Position numbers and translations under genes: made by a program | Shown here: one piece after another, positions 32,901 to 47,900 of the stretch | How the letters are laid out: every line of letters starts with the position of its first letter | Position numbering within the stretch: position 1 is the first letter of the stretch | Notes under the pieces: model-generated | Database searches by the model: none | What the model saw: only the letters and a program-made list of their open reading frames with translations | Told to the model about the DNA's origin: nothing | Assembly: GCA_964007475.1 (NCBI GenBank) | Contig: OZ023273.1 | Span: forward strand, 26,957,557-27,021,556 | Reading direction: 5' to 3' | DNA from: Hybos culiciformis | Lineage: Eukaryota; Arthropoda; Insecta; Diptera; Hybotidae | Length of the DNA stretch: 64,000 nt

Positions 32901-35900
32901 AAAAATAAAATTACTGAATTTTTGTATTTTTTCCTTATTTTTGTACATCATTAAAGAGTATTTCATTAAACAGCTTAAAAATGTAGTTTCTATTTAATTT
33001 TCTGGCTGCCACAGTAAGTATATTAGAAAACTTCTGTAAGGTGTAATGTTATGGTCATCATGAGTCCATCAATTATATTATCAGAACCAGCAGAGTTTCT
33101 GTTATATTATGAACTCCTTTGTTGTTATTAATAATTTAAAAACTCATTTCATTCTAAATGTAAATAAAAAAATCTTATTATTCATGTTAAATTAATGAAA
33201 TAAGATACTTTATTTTCTATCTTAATTTTCCGTTTAACATACACATACATTTACATACATATTACATACAGTACTTACAAATAATATGAAAATCATAAGA
33301 ATTTTTAAACACCAACGCATTTCTTAGAACATGCAATAAATTTCAATTTAAAAAAAACAATTTCCAAAAAAAGGAATAAATATATATATACAATACAATA
33401 TGATGATAAGAATTAAGAAGAATGTTTTCCCAAAGAAAAACTCATATTATAACAAAAAAAATATAATAATAATAATAATTCATAAAAAAAAACCATGTGA
33501 AATATATATTATATGTATATACATTTTTTGATTTATTACAACAACAATGAACATTTCAAACATCAAATTTTCTTCAAATCTCAAAGGAGTAGGTACAGAA
33601 AAAATTAAATTCAAAGCTCGCATATAAAATATATACACTAAAAAGAAAATCATAAAAATTTATGTGAAAAATAAGTTTTTCAAGAAAATTTATGTAAAAA
33701 TTTTCACTGAATGAACAGAAGAATAATTGAATTTTTTTTTTTAATAATTTTATTTTTTGCATTGAGTTCGTTAAACCAAAGAACATAAACATTTTCATAA
33801 TAATATTATTAATAATGTAAACAATTTAGTTACATACTTCAATTGTTATTGTTGTTTATTTTTTATACATTTTTTTTTTCAACTTTTGAAGAAAATCGAA
33901 ATGACGGTCTCCAGTATAGAAAAGCAATTTATAAAAATTATAATAAAAAAAAAAGAAGCAAAATAATTTTAAAAAACTTTGTGACAAGTTAAAGTTGCCT
34001 TGCAGCTATTTAAAAGTGGAATCGGAAAATTACAAGTGGAAGGAAATATATTTTTTATTATCGTTGTATTGTAGGGAATTATAAAGAAATTAAAAATTAA
34101 ATCCTTATTGATAAAAAAAAAATATATATATATATATGTTTATGTATGCATATATATAGTTTTCCTTTTTCAAAAAAGAATACTATTTATTCGCACTAGA
34201 GGCTAGAATGAGGCTAAGGCAGGATTTTTGAGTTGTATTAAACGTCATTATTAACTTTATTCCTGTTGATATGTGTTTTTAAGAGACTTTTGGTCTCTTT
34301 AAAAAAACCGTATTAGACTTATTATTTCATAAATTAGATGTGTTGTGTGTTTTATAGAATTATTATAAATATTTTTGATACTTTTAATTGCCTTAAAACG
34401 GTTTTAAGAGAATTTTATAATAAAGAAATAATTTCAAAAAATTTAAAATTTTACATATATATTTAGTATGAAAAAATCGCCTTTCGACGGTTTTTAGGCT
34501 CTAGCTCAAAAACCAAAAAATATTTTATAAAACAAATTTTTTTAATAATAAAAAAAAATCCCTTCTTTGATAAATTGTGCAAAATCCATTATTACATATA
34601 TATTTTTGATAGTGATTGATTAAATTTTTATGTTTATATATGTAGGCATTAAATAGAATTTGGTATTATATGATTAATTGGAAAAGTTAAATTGAAGTTC
34701 AATTAAGTTGAAAACAAAAATTTATTGCATTTATCTAAGTAGGAATTAATTTTGTTTCTAAAATACAATAAAAATGTTTTATATAAATATAAATATAGAA
34801 TTTATAAGGAAAAACTAAAAAATAAAGGGGTAAAGCTCTTATCAGAAGACTTTAATAAATTCAATCAACAGCCAAGTTATTCAATAAAAAAGATAATTTT
34901 TTTTGTAAAAATACCTACATATAATAAGCTTACTAGAAATTGAAAATGTTTTTAGTCTAGAATGATTTTAATTTATTTAATTATTGTTTTTTGTAATAAC
35001 AATTTCTGTAATTTATTATTTTATCAGTTTTTATAACTATATTATTGTGAAAAACATATAAACTTACTTCCCTTTCAAATAATTGTTGGATTTTGAATTT
35101 TTAATTGTATCTTGAATTAAATCAACATCAGTTATCACAAATAAAATCCACGAAAACATTTATTTGTACTAACAATTAGGACTTTCACTAATTTAAAAAT
35201 TATAAAAGTTTCTGTAAAACTTACAATAAGCCGCGTTTCGCTGCAAGATATTTTTTAAAAGATCTCAACAAGATTATGTAAAATCACAGACTATAGTTCA
35301 TAACTATAACAGTCTAGCGAAAAAAAATTATTATAAATAATGTAGTGGTAGTTTTATTCAACTTCAAAATTAAAGAAATAATAAAGGAAAAAAACTTATT
35401 TTTTTGGTAGAATATTAACAAACATCTTTGAACCATTCTATTTATATTAAATAATTTTTATGAATTAGTCATATAAATATAATAAAATCCTTTTGTTTTT
35501 TTTTTATAACTCATCAACCTATCAACCTACACAAAAAAGTATATCTTTTTTTGTTGATATGTCAAAAATAATAAGAGAATAATAAATAAATAAAATTTAT
35601 AAGAGAACAATAAATGGGTGCTGTCATTTATTAATATTATCTGAATTTTATATATAGATTTGATTTTACTGTAGTTCTGTCGATTAAATATTATTGGCAT
35701 AAAAATAAATTATAATGTTTTTTTCTAGTTAGGTTTTTCGCAATAATTGGCATTGTCATAAAAATGAAGCCGGTGTATTCGTTTTTAAATGATGAATTAA
35801 AATATAACTAGGCATAATAAGCAGCTGATATTAGTCTTTATGTATTTATAAATTATACTTATACTAAATGTATTTTATTCAAAGATGATTTTTTTTACCA

Positions 35901-38900
35901 TCACAGATTATTGATTTGTTAATACGGACGGATTCGCTTTTAAAGCTGTTATTTCTGTTGAAATACATTTTCATTGCAAAAATTTTATTACTGATAATCA
36001 GTGATCACAACATTTATATGCCGATTATATGAAAATTTAAAAAAAAATTTGTAATCTTTCGGACTGCAATATATATTTATATATTATCTGAAGCCGATGG
36101 GTTGTTGTATGCTTTAATTTGAGTAATTTTTTTTTATGATTCAATCTTCATGAAATGTCCTAGTTGACGCCAGAGGAAGTAGTCCTAAATATTGGATTTG
36201 TTGGAATTATGTGTGTTGAAATCTAGTATATCTAATATATTTGTATAAATGAACTTAATTACATTATGTACATTGTACGTATATATTTCATAATGCCAAG
36301 ACAGATAATTTCATTAGCCTTATGTATAATATATTATTAAAAACTTTTTTTCCTCTCTCACTTGGTCAACAATTCTAAAAATAGAATTATAAAAGAAATC
36401 TAATATTACTTGTAACAATATAATTTCTCAAAATTACATAATAATATATGGTTAATATGAAATTTATATAATTATGTATCTACTTTATGCACTTGTATTA
36501 TATGCTTTTTATTATAAATTTTATCTTCTTTGATATGAAAATGATAATATAGAAAACAAAGTAAAATTTTTTATTTTATTTTAATGTGGGCTTAAGAAAA
36601 TTAACCAATTTTCATGTTCATCATATAATTAAGTATAAATGTAATAACTGCGTAAATACAATTTTCCGAAGATTAATGTAAATTTTAAAATAAATAGTTG
36701 TTTACTATAATTTATTAAAATTTTTTTGCAATAAACAATAAATTTTTAATTTATATGTACTTTATTTTGTCAATTAGGGACTATCTATACATTTATATCT
36801 ATCTAGCTCAAAAATATTCTAAATATTCCAAAATATGCCTAATGTTACTAAGGATGAAGTCTTACGATTTTGGGTTTAGTAGTTAGAGAGTCTCTACCAG
36901 CCAAGAGGCTAAATAATTTTCGTATACAATTAAAATATTTCACTTTTATAATGGATTGCCATGAAAACGTTCATCTCCTTCAATTATGAGGTTCTGTTAT
37001 GATAAAAACTGCGTTATATAAAAACTGCGTTATATTTTAAAATAATACATAAAAGAACTTATTTTAAAAGAACTTTTTCACTGCAAAACAACATATTATT
37101 ATTATATGCTATTATTATGTTTGTATGCTAAGAAAGAAAATCGTCATTTCGTAATCTCATTATTTTATTATAATATAAATTCACAAAAAATATAAATTTA
37201 TTTTATTCATATTAAATTGAAAATACATGTTCCATTAGCAGAATAGTTTGCAATTTAATAAAACAACTTCACCAGAAGAGCTTATAAAAATAATGTTAAT
37301 AATAATAATTTTTATTTTTGTTGGTCTGAAGAATTCATAATAATCTATAAAATCTTGGTTTCATGATAAAAGGTATTTAAATATCGTCGTCGTTGACCTG
37401 AGATTCTACTGTCGAAACCAAAAAACAGTAAATTTCGAAAAAATCGAACATTAAAGTTTGGAGCTCATGGAATTTTATCTTTTAGTGATGTCTTAAATGA
37501 TGATGTTGGTTACGACATTATGATGTATTATATTAATTTTTTTTTAACCAATACTCTTGCAACATAATAACCGAAACTGATTATCTGCAAAAGCATTAAA
37601 ATTAATGAAGAATAAAAATCTTATCAAGTTAAATTTTAATTAAAAACTCCTAAAATAATTTTCTACTATAGGGCTTTATTAATTTCCTGGACCATGCCGT
37701 ACGGCGGATATCCCCAATATAAATTACTGATGATGTACACGTACGTTTACATAAAAAATAATATTATGTATAAAATTTTATATTATGTCTAAGTAGGTGC
37801 GTGCATCATTTTCCCAATATAAAATTTACTTTGGTTGATACTATAAAAAAGATAAAACAAAAAAGGGCTCCCTTGTGAGTGGATAAAATGTATAAAGTTT
37901 TTATGAAATACACACTCTCAATATTATAATTAATTCAATTATATTTTACTTAAAATTTTTCTTCCTGAAGTTTTTATGTACACATTTTTCTTTATGTTAA
38001 AAAAAAAAAAGAAAGAAAAACAAAGATGAAACTTTTCGCTTTATTAACATGTACGATTAATTTAATTAGGTTCTGTATTATTTGAACTAATTTTCCATAT
38101 AATATTATTTTTCCATAACATAAAATATATTTTCCTTTGTTTTTTTTTATTGTTCTAGTTTTTATTTAATTTATAGGAATAATAAGTTATCACAAGTCCC
38201 AAGCTTACTCGATTACTTAATAACATAATCAACAATCTTAAGACTAGAATTTGATTCTATATACTAAATGAAAAAATTACAAATACATAAAAGATCTTAC
38301 AAATCCAATTTCCAAGTAATTACAGGATATTAAATTTGAATGCGATATAAGGATAAAATCAGTGCTACTCTCTTTAATTATAGAAATCTGATTATCATAG
38401 CCCTTTATTAATTTACTAGAAAAAAGCCTGCACAGAAAGAATAGTGCAGGCCTAGCCTAGTAACTATGCGTTGATTTTTGTCATTTCGAAAAGAATGCTT
38501 TTATTTTTTTATTGATAAAGGACGACGTGATTTTTTTTGTTTACATTTTAAAGTTTTTATCAAAGTACGCCTTGCATTCAGTGTTGCATAGTCATTCGAT
38601 TATTTTATTTATTATTTACGTTTAAAAAAATAAATAGAGGAAAGTGCCAACACTGTCAAGGTCGTTTAAGAGGTGAGTTCACCTTTTATTATATTAGATT
38701 AATCTTTTGAATTGGTTTTGTGCCTAAACTTTTCTTATTTTTAAAATTCTTTCGTATCGATAGATTATATCCATAGCCCAACCTACAGATTCAATGTTAT
38801 GTCGATACCATTACTTTTATTCGATGATATTTAAAATATTCTTGTTTCTTAAAAAAAATTATCATGAAAATATAAAATCAAAAGAGACTTTTCCTAAAAT

Positions 38901-41900
38901 ATAGGACGAGAAACCATACGGAATTTGATTCTGGAGTTTTATACAATAGTCTGGATTTAATTTACAATAATTAATAAAAACTTTAGAATTTTGCATCAAA
39001 AAATGGTTTAAAATAGTGCAAATAAGTAGAAAAAGTTATCCAGCGACGAAAGTAGTCGACCAAATGTTATGAAAAAAACATCCTAAAACCATCAATGGAA
39101 AAGAACCTTTCCAATAGTACCGATTTCATTCAAATTAGTTTATTGGTTTAGAAGTTTATAAATCAGGTACATAAAAGGACTTTTATATGTAAAGATTTTG
39201 ATTTTAAATCGTGTGTACATATTATGTTTTGTTGCAATTATAAAAATTATTATATCTTACAGGATATAAATATATCGCTTAAAAAAAACTCTTTTTTAAG
39301 TACATTTTAATCGTGATATGCATTTCGCATTATGTTTTTTATAAAAAATCTATTCTAAATCCTCAAGGGAATATTTCAATTCTTTTGATCAAAAATAATA
39401 ACTTGAAATCAAACTCTAAAATGATAGAAATATAATTATGTTAAATTTTTCGGAATAAGTTCCTTATTTTTAGAGTTTTTTGACCCAGGGATCATTAAAA
39501 GAATTTTATTTCTTTGGATTTAAACTTTTATTTAACATTTGAAAATTATTTTTAGAGTACTACTCTCTTTTAGAAAATAATTCTGAAGAATATCTCACTT
39601 GTTATTTTTCAATATTATTTTCTCTTTCTTCTTATGGGTTTTTATGTATGTATTATGTTTTTATCTATTAAATTGCAGAAAAAATTTAAAATAAAAACAA
39701 ACCCTGTTTTATTTGTCATTAAATTTTTTTAAATTTATTATTATATTTTCGTTGAAATCGGGGTACCTGTAGAAGAGATCAGAGAATGTAACAAAAAAAT
39801 TAAAACTCATCATTATAATAACTGCATTTCAATTGCTTTATGCTTTTAACTCCATTTTCCATAAAAAAAAAAAAATCAGACAATGTTCTTATTTTATGTC
39901 TATCAGTCTGTCCCACATTAAAATGTTTACTAAACTATTTCGATTGTATCAACGCAATCATTTTCAACTAAGCTTAAAGTTGGGAAAATCAAAAGAGAAT
40001 AAAAAGTTATTGTTACCATTTTAGGAAAAAAAAAATATGTATTTAAAAACTGTTGGTAAATAAATAAATTAAATTTTTTTTTAAATTTGACAAAAATTAA
40101 ATCGAATTCACATTTCGCATATTTTATACTAATAATATTATCGGAAAGTTCAATTTTAAAACGTTGTGCAATTGCGCAGGAGTCGACTAGTAATATAATA
40201 AATATACGCAAGGATAACGCACGAAAAATAGATATTTTCATTATACAGAACAGTATTTAGCTAAAATCATCGAGTTAAGTATACAGTGAAGTAACGATCT
40301 GTTTAACAGCAGTTGATTTGAAGTATAATTAGATTTTTATTCACATTTCTTTCCTTTTAGTTCACATTTCGAATCTAAAAAAATTAATCATTATTAATCG
40401 AAATTTCACTTTTTGAATTCCGTGATTTTTACTCGAATTTCGAGTACGGGATATTACTAATAATTCTTAATATTAATATAGTCATTATCCAGATATAACA
40501 AGGATTTATTATATATACGGCATAACTATGTGATTTGAATTCGATTAATTAAAATGTAGGTAGTCATCTTATTATTTTACAAAATATTTAACTCCTGAAC
40601 TTTAATTTTTTTGTTTTTAAGTTTGTTTAGACATGTTTATAATTTTATAGACAAGTTTATTTTTAGTTTACATGAAAAACATTAGTTGCATACATACAAA
40701 ATGTTCCAGAGACAACTTCCTACGTTCATTTAAAAATAATTTTCATGTATTTTTAATAAATATATATATATTTATACATAAATATACATAAATATACATA
40801 CATACATATATATTTGTTTATTTATTTAAATTTACTTTCAATGAGCTACATAATTTATTTTTATACATATAATTAGAAAGGTTTTTTTTTTTAAATTGGT
40901 AAACATTAATTTCTTTTTGAAAATTGAAGCGAATTTTTAATGATTTTTTTTTTTTTTGTAAAAAGTTAATAATTTTCAATTTTCTTTCATGTACATACTT
41001 ATATAGGTATCTTGTAGAATATTCTTATTTTAATTATTTTTATATTGTCATAGATTATTCTTTCACCTCGTTGTACCTAATAATGTTTAATATTGTTTAC
41101 TTTAAGTAAATTAAACATAATGTTTTTTTTTCCTACGCATAATAATAAATTACTCAATATTATCATTAAAAAACTTTAGTAGATAATAATGTAGGTATAC
41201 ATTGAAATAATATTATTAAATTTCTTTTAAGGTTTTGTATTTGCATAACCTTCTAGAGTGTTAATAATTAAATTGATTAAAACATTGAGAACGGTGACCG
41301 TGACGAAGATACTCAAAGCTTAATATTAGGAGTATGAATGTAGATTAAAAAATCGCTGTTACAACGAAATAAATCGAAATATTTTAAATCATCACCAAAA
41401 AAATCAATAATAATCATTCGTTTTTTTGATAATTTTAAGCGATAAAGAGTTTTGCATTCATTTACATAATATTATCTACCTACATAATGTTAATTTAGTT
41501 TGGCATTACATTTTTTTATTGTTTCTGCACGTTTAGGTATATTTGTATATAGATCTTGCTTGGATAGTAGTAGAATTTGTTTTTCATAACAAAGTCACTT
41601 AAATGATTACATATAACCGCCGTGTCAATTTTGACTGTCATTCAATTTTTTCTTCCATTGAAATTTGTATGAAAATTGATTAATTTAAATTTTATTTGAG
41701 TTACAAAATATTAATTAATTAATAAAAATTCTCATATCTGCGAAATATTACAGTGTAGCAATTCTCGGTGTAAAAATGTTTCCTTGCGTTATTTGTTAAT
41801 CAGAAATAATTGAAAATAGTAAAATGAAAAACACTAATATTCCACTAATGCGAACAAGGTATTACATTCAAATGTGTCTGCCAATGAACAATCTGAACTT

Positions 41901-44900
41901 ATGCGCAGCGAAATGACGGATGTCCGCGATATATGAAAATAATTTAAAAATATTATTTGCACAACTTTGGTAAAGTTTATTTATTCTTATGCCAAAGTAT
42001 GTGGGGCCAAGAAAACTTTATCCTGATTCAATTTCTTTTGTGTAGTCAACATTTCTGTGTGTAATTTCATTATATATGATTTCCTTTTTGCCTTGAATTT
42101 TTGATTTTTTTTTCTGTCAATATAAAATGAAAAATGAGCCGCTCGAGTAAATAAATTGGGATTTATGGATGTAGGTATCAAAATTTATAATACCTTTTTG
42201 TGCTTTGTTTACTGAAAATTGAATTGTTTTTTGAAGCATTAATAAAATGTAATGTTTTTTTTTTTAAATATAAAGATTAAATTATATTTTATTTTTAGAT
42301 TATAAAAAAAAAAACTTTAATTTTCTTCTTTTTTATTTTTATTTTATATATCCTTAAAAGAAAAAGAAAATTAATTTTTCATTTGAAATTTTCAGAAAAA
42401 TAGCCCAAATACATTTGAAAAAGTTTTTATTGTTTTTATTTTATTTTTTTTTTGCTAATTACTAATTTACTTTAATGATAAGATTATTTTTAAAAAAAAT
42501 TTTCTGACTTTGACTGAATATTATTATTAAACTATATGAAACCATTGACATCTTTATAAAAATTTTCAAATGTCAAATGGCTGTCGTGATACGTGATACT
42601 TGAATATTCTTTTTTACAATTTGTCATTTTTATAAGAATAAATCAAATGATGAATTAAGGAATTTTAATTTCAAAATAATTCCTTTTTCTTATAATTTAC
42701 AAGAATTGGTAAAGCTAAATATTTCTTCGTCGATGTTCATTTTTTGTTTTATAAAATCTGGGAGCAACAAAATATTTCGACGACTGTAGAAAAAAGAAAA
42801 TTTGAGCAGTGGTTCCCTTTATCTAAAATTTTCTAAATACAAATTTTCAAACCTTTGTAAAAATTTGCGAATTTTTTTGGATGCAAAAAAAAATTCAAAA
42901 ATATTACTGTACTTACAACTCCGATGCTAAGTAATATTAAAAATGAATAAAATATATAAAAAAAATGTTTTTAAAAAAAAATTTTTACAACTACTTAGCT
43001 AAAAAGACTAAATTATTTTTCTTTTGGTAGCATCGACATGTTGAATTCGATTTTTATCTGAGGGGTGGTTTGTGTTGTTCACTTCGACAAATAGGAAGAG
43101 TAAACATATATATATTCAAAATTAATTATGACATTTGATGACTAAAAACGTGGGGCTTGATATTGACGGCTTACAAAAAATTAAAAGATTAATTTGGAGA
43201 TAAACAATGAGAAAAGTTAAATAAATATTAAAGAAATAAATTTAAGATAATTGACAAAACTTTAATAAATTTTAAAGAAAGAAAACGATTTTAATAAAAA
43301 TATTCTTAATAAAAATATTCTGAATAAAAATATCACTAATGTATTTTATTAAGTATAATTAAATATCCAAAAATTTCAAGTTGAATATTTTTATAGACGC
43401 CTCGAGGCGTGTATAAAAATATTCTGCAGAAAATAATATCATTACTGTCAAAGTTGTTTTGATTTCAATTTCACTGATTAAAAAAAAAAAAATTATAAAA
43501 ATTAGTTTTCCTGAACATTTGTATTTTTTTGATTATATCAAAATATTTTTATTCAAAAAAAAAAAAGTTTTCGGAATAACAACTATAAAATAATATGAAA
43601 CTAAATTTTAAATTGAAAGAAAAATATGATTTTTGAGAGAAATAAAATCTTTTTTATTATATGAAAATATCACTGACAACAACATCAATTTAACTTTTAA
43701 CATGTTAGTCGGTGAATAATCAATTTTAAATTCTGTTCGCGTATCAATAGTATTTCTTCATACTACAATTATTATTCCATATTTTACGACACGTCTTTGT
43801 ATAATGTCGATAAACATCATTAAATTATTATTCTATAATTTAATTCTAAATCTTACAAATGATTTAATTAATATTTAATAATATGATTTCTAAATTTTAT
43901 TATAATAAGGTTTTCTCGCATTAGAAAAATATTTGTCGAATATAAAAATATAAATAAAATATATTCCGGATAATTACTATTGAAAAATACCTTTTCCATT
44001 AATAATGTTATATTAAATATTATTATCCTAAATCTGAAAGAATAACTCGACAAATTTAGTACAAGGCGATCCGCCTAGGGCCTGCAATACCGGTATACCG
44101 GTATACCGAATACCGGTATTCTGAGGATATTTTTTAAAACCGAAATACCGGTATTATGACATATAAATACCGGTATTTCGGTATTTAAAATATCATACAT
44201 TTGAAATTTATTTAAATCATACATAGGGTTGCCAATTTTTAAAAACCCTAAATCTGGACAAATTTAAATTTTATTGGTCCAAATCTGGACAAATCTGGAC
44301 AAAAACTAAAGAAATCTGGATAAAAAACTGGACAAAAATTATATGATTTTTTTAAAAAATTTACCAAGAAATAAATTAATTTAGTTTTTTTCATGGATCA
44401 ATATAATTTTATTGCTTTTTAATTCACACTGAATTCTTATTATAAAGATAGAAAATTATTATATAATGATTCAATCTGCATTATATAAAACCAGTGCATT
44501 TTTTGTAAAGAAATAGTCTGTGGAATTCAACATATTTCTAGGTAGGTAGTAACCAATTCTCAAACACCTAACTCAATTTTTCACTTTCAATGAACAAAAA
44601 AGATAGAATATTAGCACTTACCATTATAAAATTATGGTTTTTGGATTTTTCAGACATTTTTCTACATAAATCGGGATTGTTTATTTTATTTTATTTTTTT
44701 TAAATTCGTAGAATAAAGAAAAAAACCCATTTTCTCCTATTCTCAGTCTCAGCCACCCAAATTATATATTTGTTTTTGTATTAATTAATAAAATTATCAA
44801 TTTATACAATTTCTTTTAAATTTTTAAATAAATCACCAATACCGGTATAATACCGGTATACCGGTATTTATTTAAATACAATACCGAAAACCGGTATTGA

Positions 44901-47900
44901 TTTTTATCTCCGGTATTGCAGGCCCTAGATCCGCCTTAGTATTTAAAATATAATTTTCAATAGGTGTACGTGACGTCCGTTACTTTTTTAAATTAAGTTT
45001 TTGTTTAGATAATAAAATTTTATTTTTATTTTTTTCTAAACAAGTTTTCATATTATTATTTTAATGTGTTTTCAACAAATATAAGAAAACATAAAAAATA
45101 TCGATAAATGAAATTTTGTTTGAAGCTTAACTACTTATATATGATACTTTCTATTTATATACTTATAAATATGTAGGCAGTCAATTTTAGAACAAAAATA
45201 AAAATTTAAATTGTATGGCTTTTGTATTTACATTTTTAATATTATCGCAGTGAAATTGAAGTTTTATGTTTTTATGTCAAGATCCAAGTTTATATGGGCT
45301 TACTATTCAATTAAAATGAAATTGAATAATACCACCTTAAATGATTGGAAAAACCAATAATAAAAAATATAAATAAACATTAAAGTTATTGATATAGTAA
45401 AATGAAATATAATAAAATGTATTTATAGTAAATTAAGTTCATTACATTACATCTGTTGTTACACATTTTCGCATTTCAGAAAACAAATTCCATTGAAATT
45501 CCACTTTTCTTTCAAGATTTTTGTTTTGAATTTCAAATATGCAAGAGAAATGGAATTTGTTTCAAATTTATATATCGTATACGATACGATTAAAGTTAAA
45601 ATTAATTTTTATAAATTTTTCATTATAATATCTAAATTAACAATAAAAAATTATTATACATATCTACATTTATAATTACCTTTCAAATGCATGCAACAAA
45701 CAATTCTTTTAAATGTCTGAGAAAAATTTATCAAACTTTAAGTAAAACATCGATTTCCAATTGAACGGTGTAAGCTATGTGTCTAACATCTTTAATTGAT
45801 TAAAAAAAAATTTCCCAAATTACAACTTTTGTTTATAATACTTCTGATACTTCAATTGAAATTTTGGTGGAAATACATATAAATATATCTCGTTTTGATT
45901 TGATTATGAACAGTTCTAACTTCTAACTAATACTTCAGAATGAAATCTACACTGGAAACTAATGAGTTAAAATGAAAATTTCCATGATTATTTGGTGAAA
46001 ATTCAGTTATCGCCTTTAGAAGTTTTGATTTTAATATTTCAAGATGACTAAACATTAATCAGATAATAAAAAATAAAACATTAACTTATAATATCATATA
46101 AAAATATCTTAAATTTATTTTATTTTGGATATTTAAGGAAAAATTATTTTGGCTTAAAAGCTTTTCTTGCAGAAATTAAAAAGTATAATTTCATTCTTTT
46201 CTTCAATTATTCAGGATTTTCATCTCTTATTTTATAAAATACATAATAATTGAAGAAAATTTATTATTTTTGCAGAAAATTTTTATCTCGTGCCAAATGT
46301 AAATTAGATTACTCTTTCTTAATGAAAGTTAGAAATTTTTGTTATTTAATGTTGAATTATTATTATAATCTCTCTCTCTCTCTCTGTACGAAAGTGTTGT
46401 CTACTGGTTTTTTATAACGTAATAAATATTTCGAGATCAAAGAAAAAACGCAAAATCTTTGGGTCGAGTAAAATTATTAAATTATTAAATTTCCATTACA
46501 TAAGATATGACAAATCTATCCACAAAAAATGTAATGTAATAAAATTTCGCCTTATGTATATGTTTTTAGAATTGGGTAATAAAATTTCATGGCAAACATA
46601 TTCAGTTATTGTTACCACATAACTTGGAACTTTTGTTTAATTTGTAAGAGTAAGCTTTCACTATCAAAGTATTTGAATTTAAAAAAATCAAAAAAAAATT
46701 TTCTGGTTCCAGTTTTTGAGGCAATCGCATCATGTTTCGATTCCGGAACTTATAAAGGGTCTTTCAATAAGGACTTTTTTTTTATATTTAAATACAACAT
46801 ACCATTTGAATGAAAGTTTGGAATATTTTAATTGTAAAGGGCCTACAATCTAATAATTAAAAAGTATATCGGACAAATATCCACCGCGACCACGTTTACA
46901 GGCTTCTTTTAACAAGACCAATGACACAATCAGCACAGGTGATAGATATATGTATATATCTGACAATTTTATAAAAGTTTATTTCGAAAAAATTGTATTA
47001 ATGATAATAATTTTATCTTATAAATAGCTTGACAAAACTCAAAACAAATTTTTCTTTTTCTTATTTTTTCTGAAAACTGAAAAGTTAAGACATAAACAGA
47101 ATCACAGGATATAGAATTCATTATCGCGTCCAATGCTTAGTAAAAAAAAAAAATTTCCCCGTTTTCTTTTATTCATGTTAAAATAAGAGTTTTTGCTTTT
47201 TTCTAAATCAATTTTCTAAGTTAAACAAAAAGGTTTTATCTTGGTAAATTTTATTAAGATAAAGCATAAAGTTAGTCTACTCATTCATTATAATACTTGT
47301 AATTTTTCTTTGTGCAATATTTTCTTTTATTAAAAAAGTTTGATTTTAGTTTTTACTTAATGTATATTATGATGTTGTGCTTTGTACTTAACATATTGTA
47401 TACATAGAAGATTTGGTATATTGTCATTATTTTTTTATTTATGTATTAATCTAATCCAGTGTTATAATAGTCTGTCAAAGGAAAATTTTTTTTTGTATTA
47501 AGAAGCTTTTTGTCCTTTGTGAAATTCTTTTTATTTAACTTAACTTTGAATAAAGTAATATTTACATAATTTAAGGTGCTTAAAAACTATATAGGTATTT
47601 TATTCTTTTACTTTATTTTTAATGTTTAGAAAATAATTTAATAAAAGTTTCATTTTAAAACAAAAAATTGCTTCTGTTTAAAAGATAAACAAAGAATAAA
47701 CCTATAAATGTTTATCAATGGCAGCAATTAAGGCAGCTGACTAGTTTAGGTTTCAAATGACCTGCTGACCAAGTTTCATTCATTTGCTAATAGTACACAC
47801 AGGGTGTTTTCAAAATAACACATTCACCCCATCGGTTTGTTACTTTAGCACTGTTATTGAAACACTTATTCTTATTGACCAAAACCCTATCGAATTTTCT

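Noticed and set aside
47797..47830. CAGGGTGTTTTCAAAATAACAC as a transposon end
   Set aside because: No inverted partner or target duplication located.
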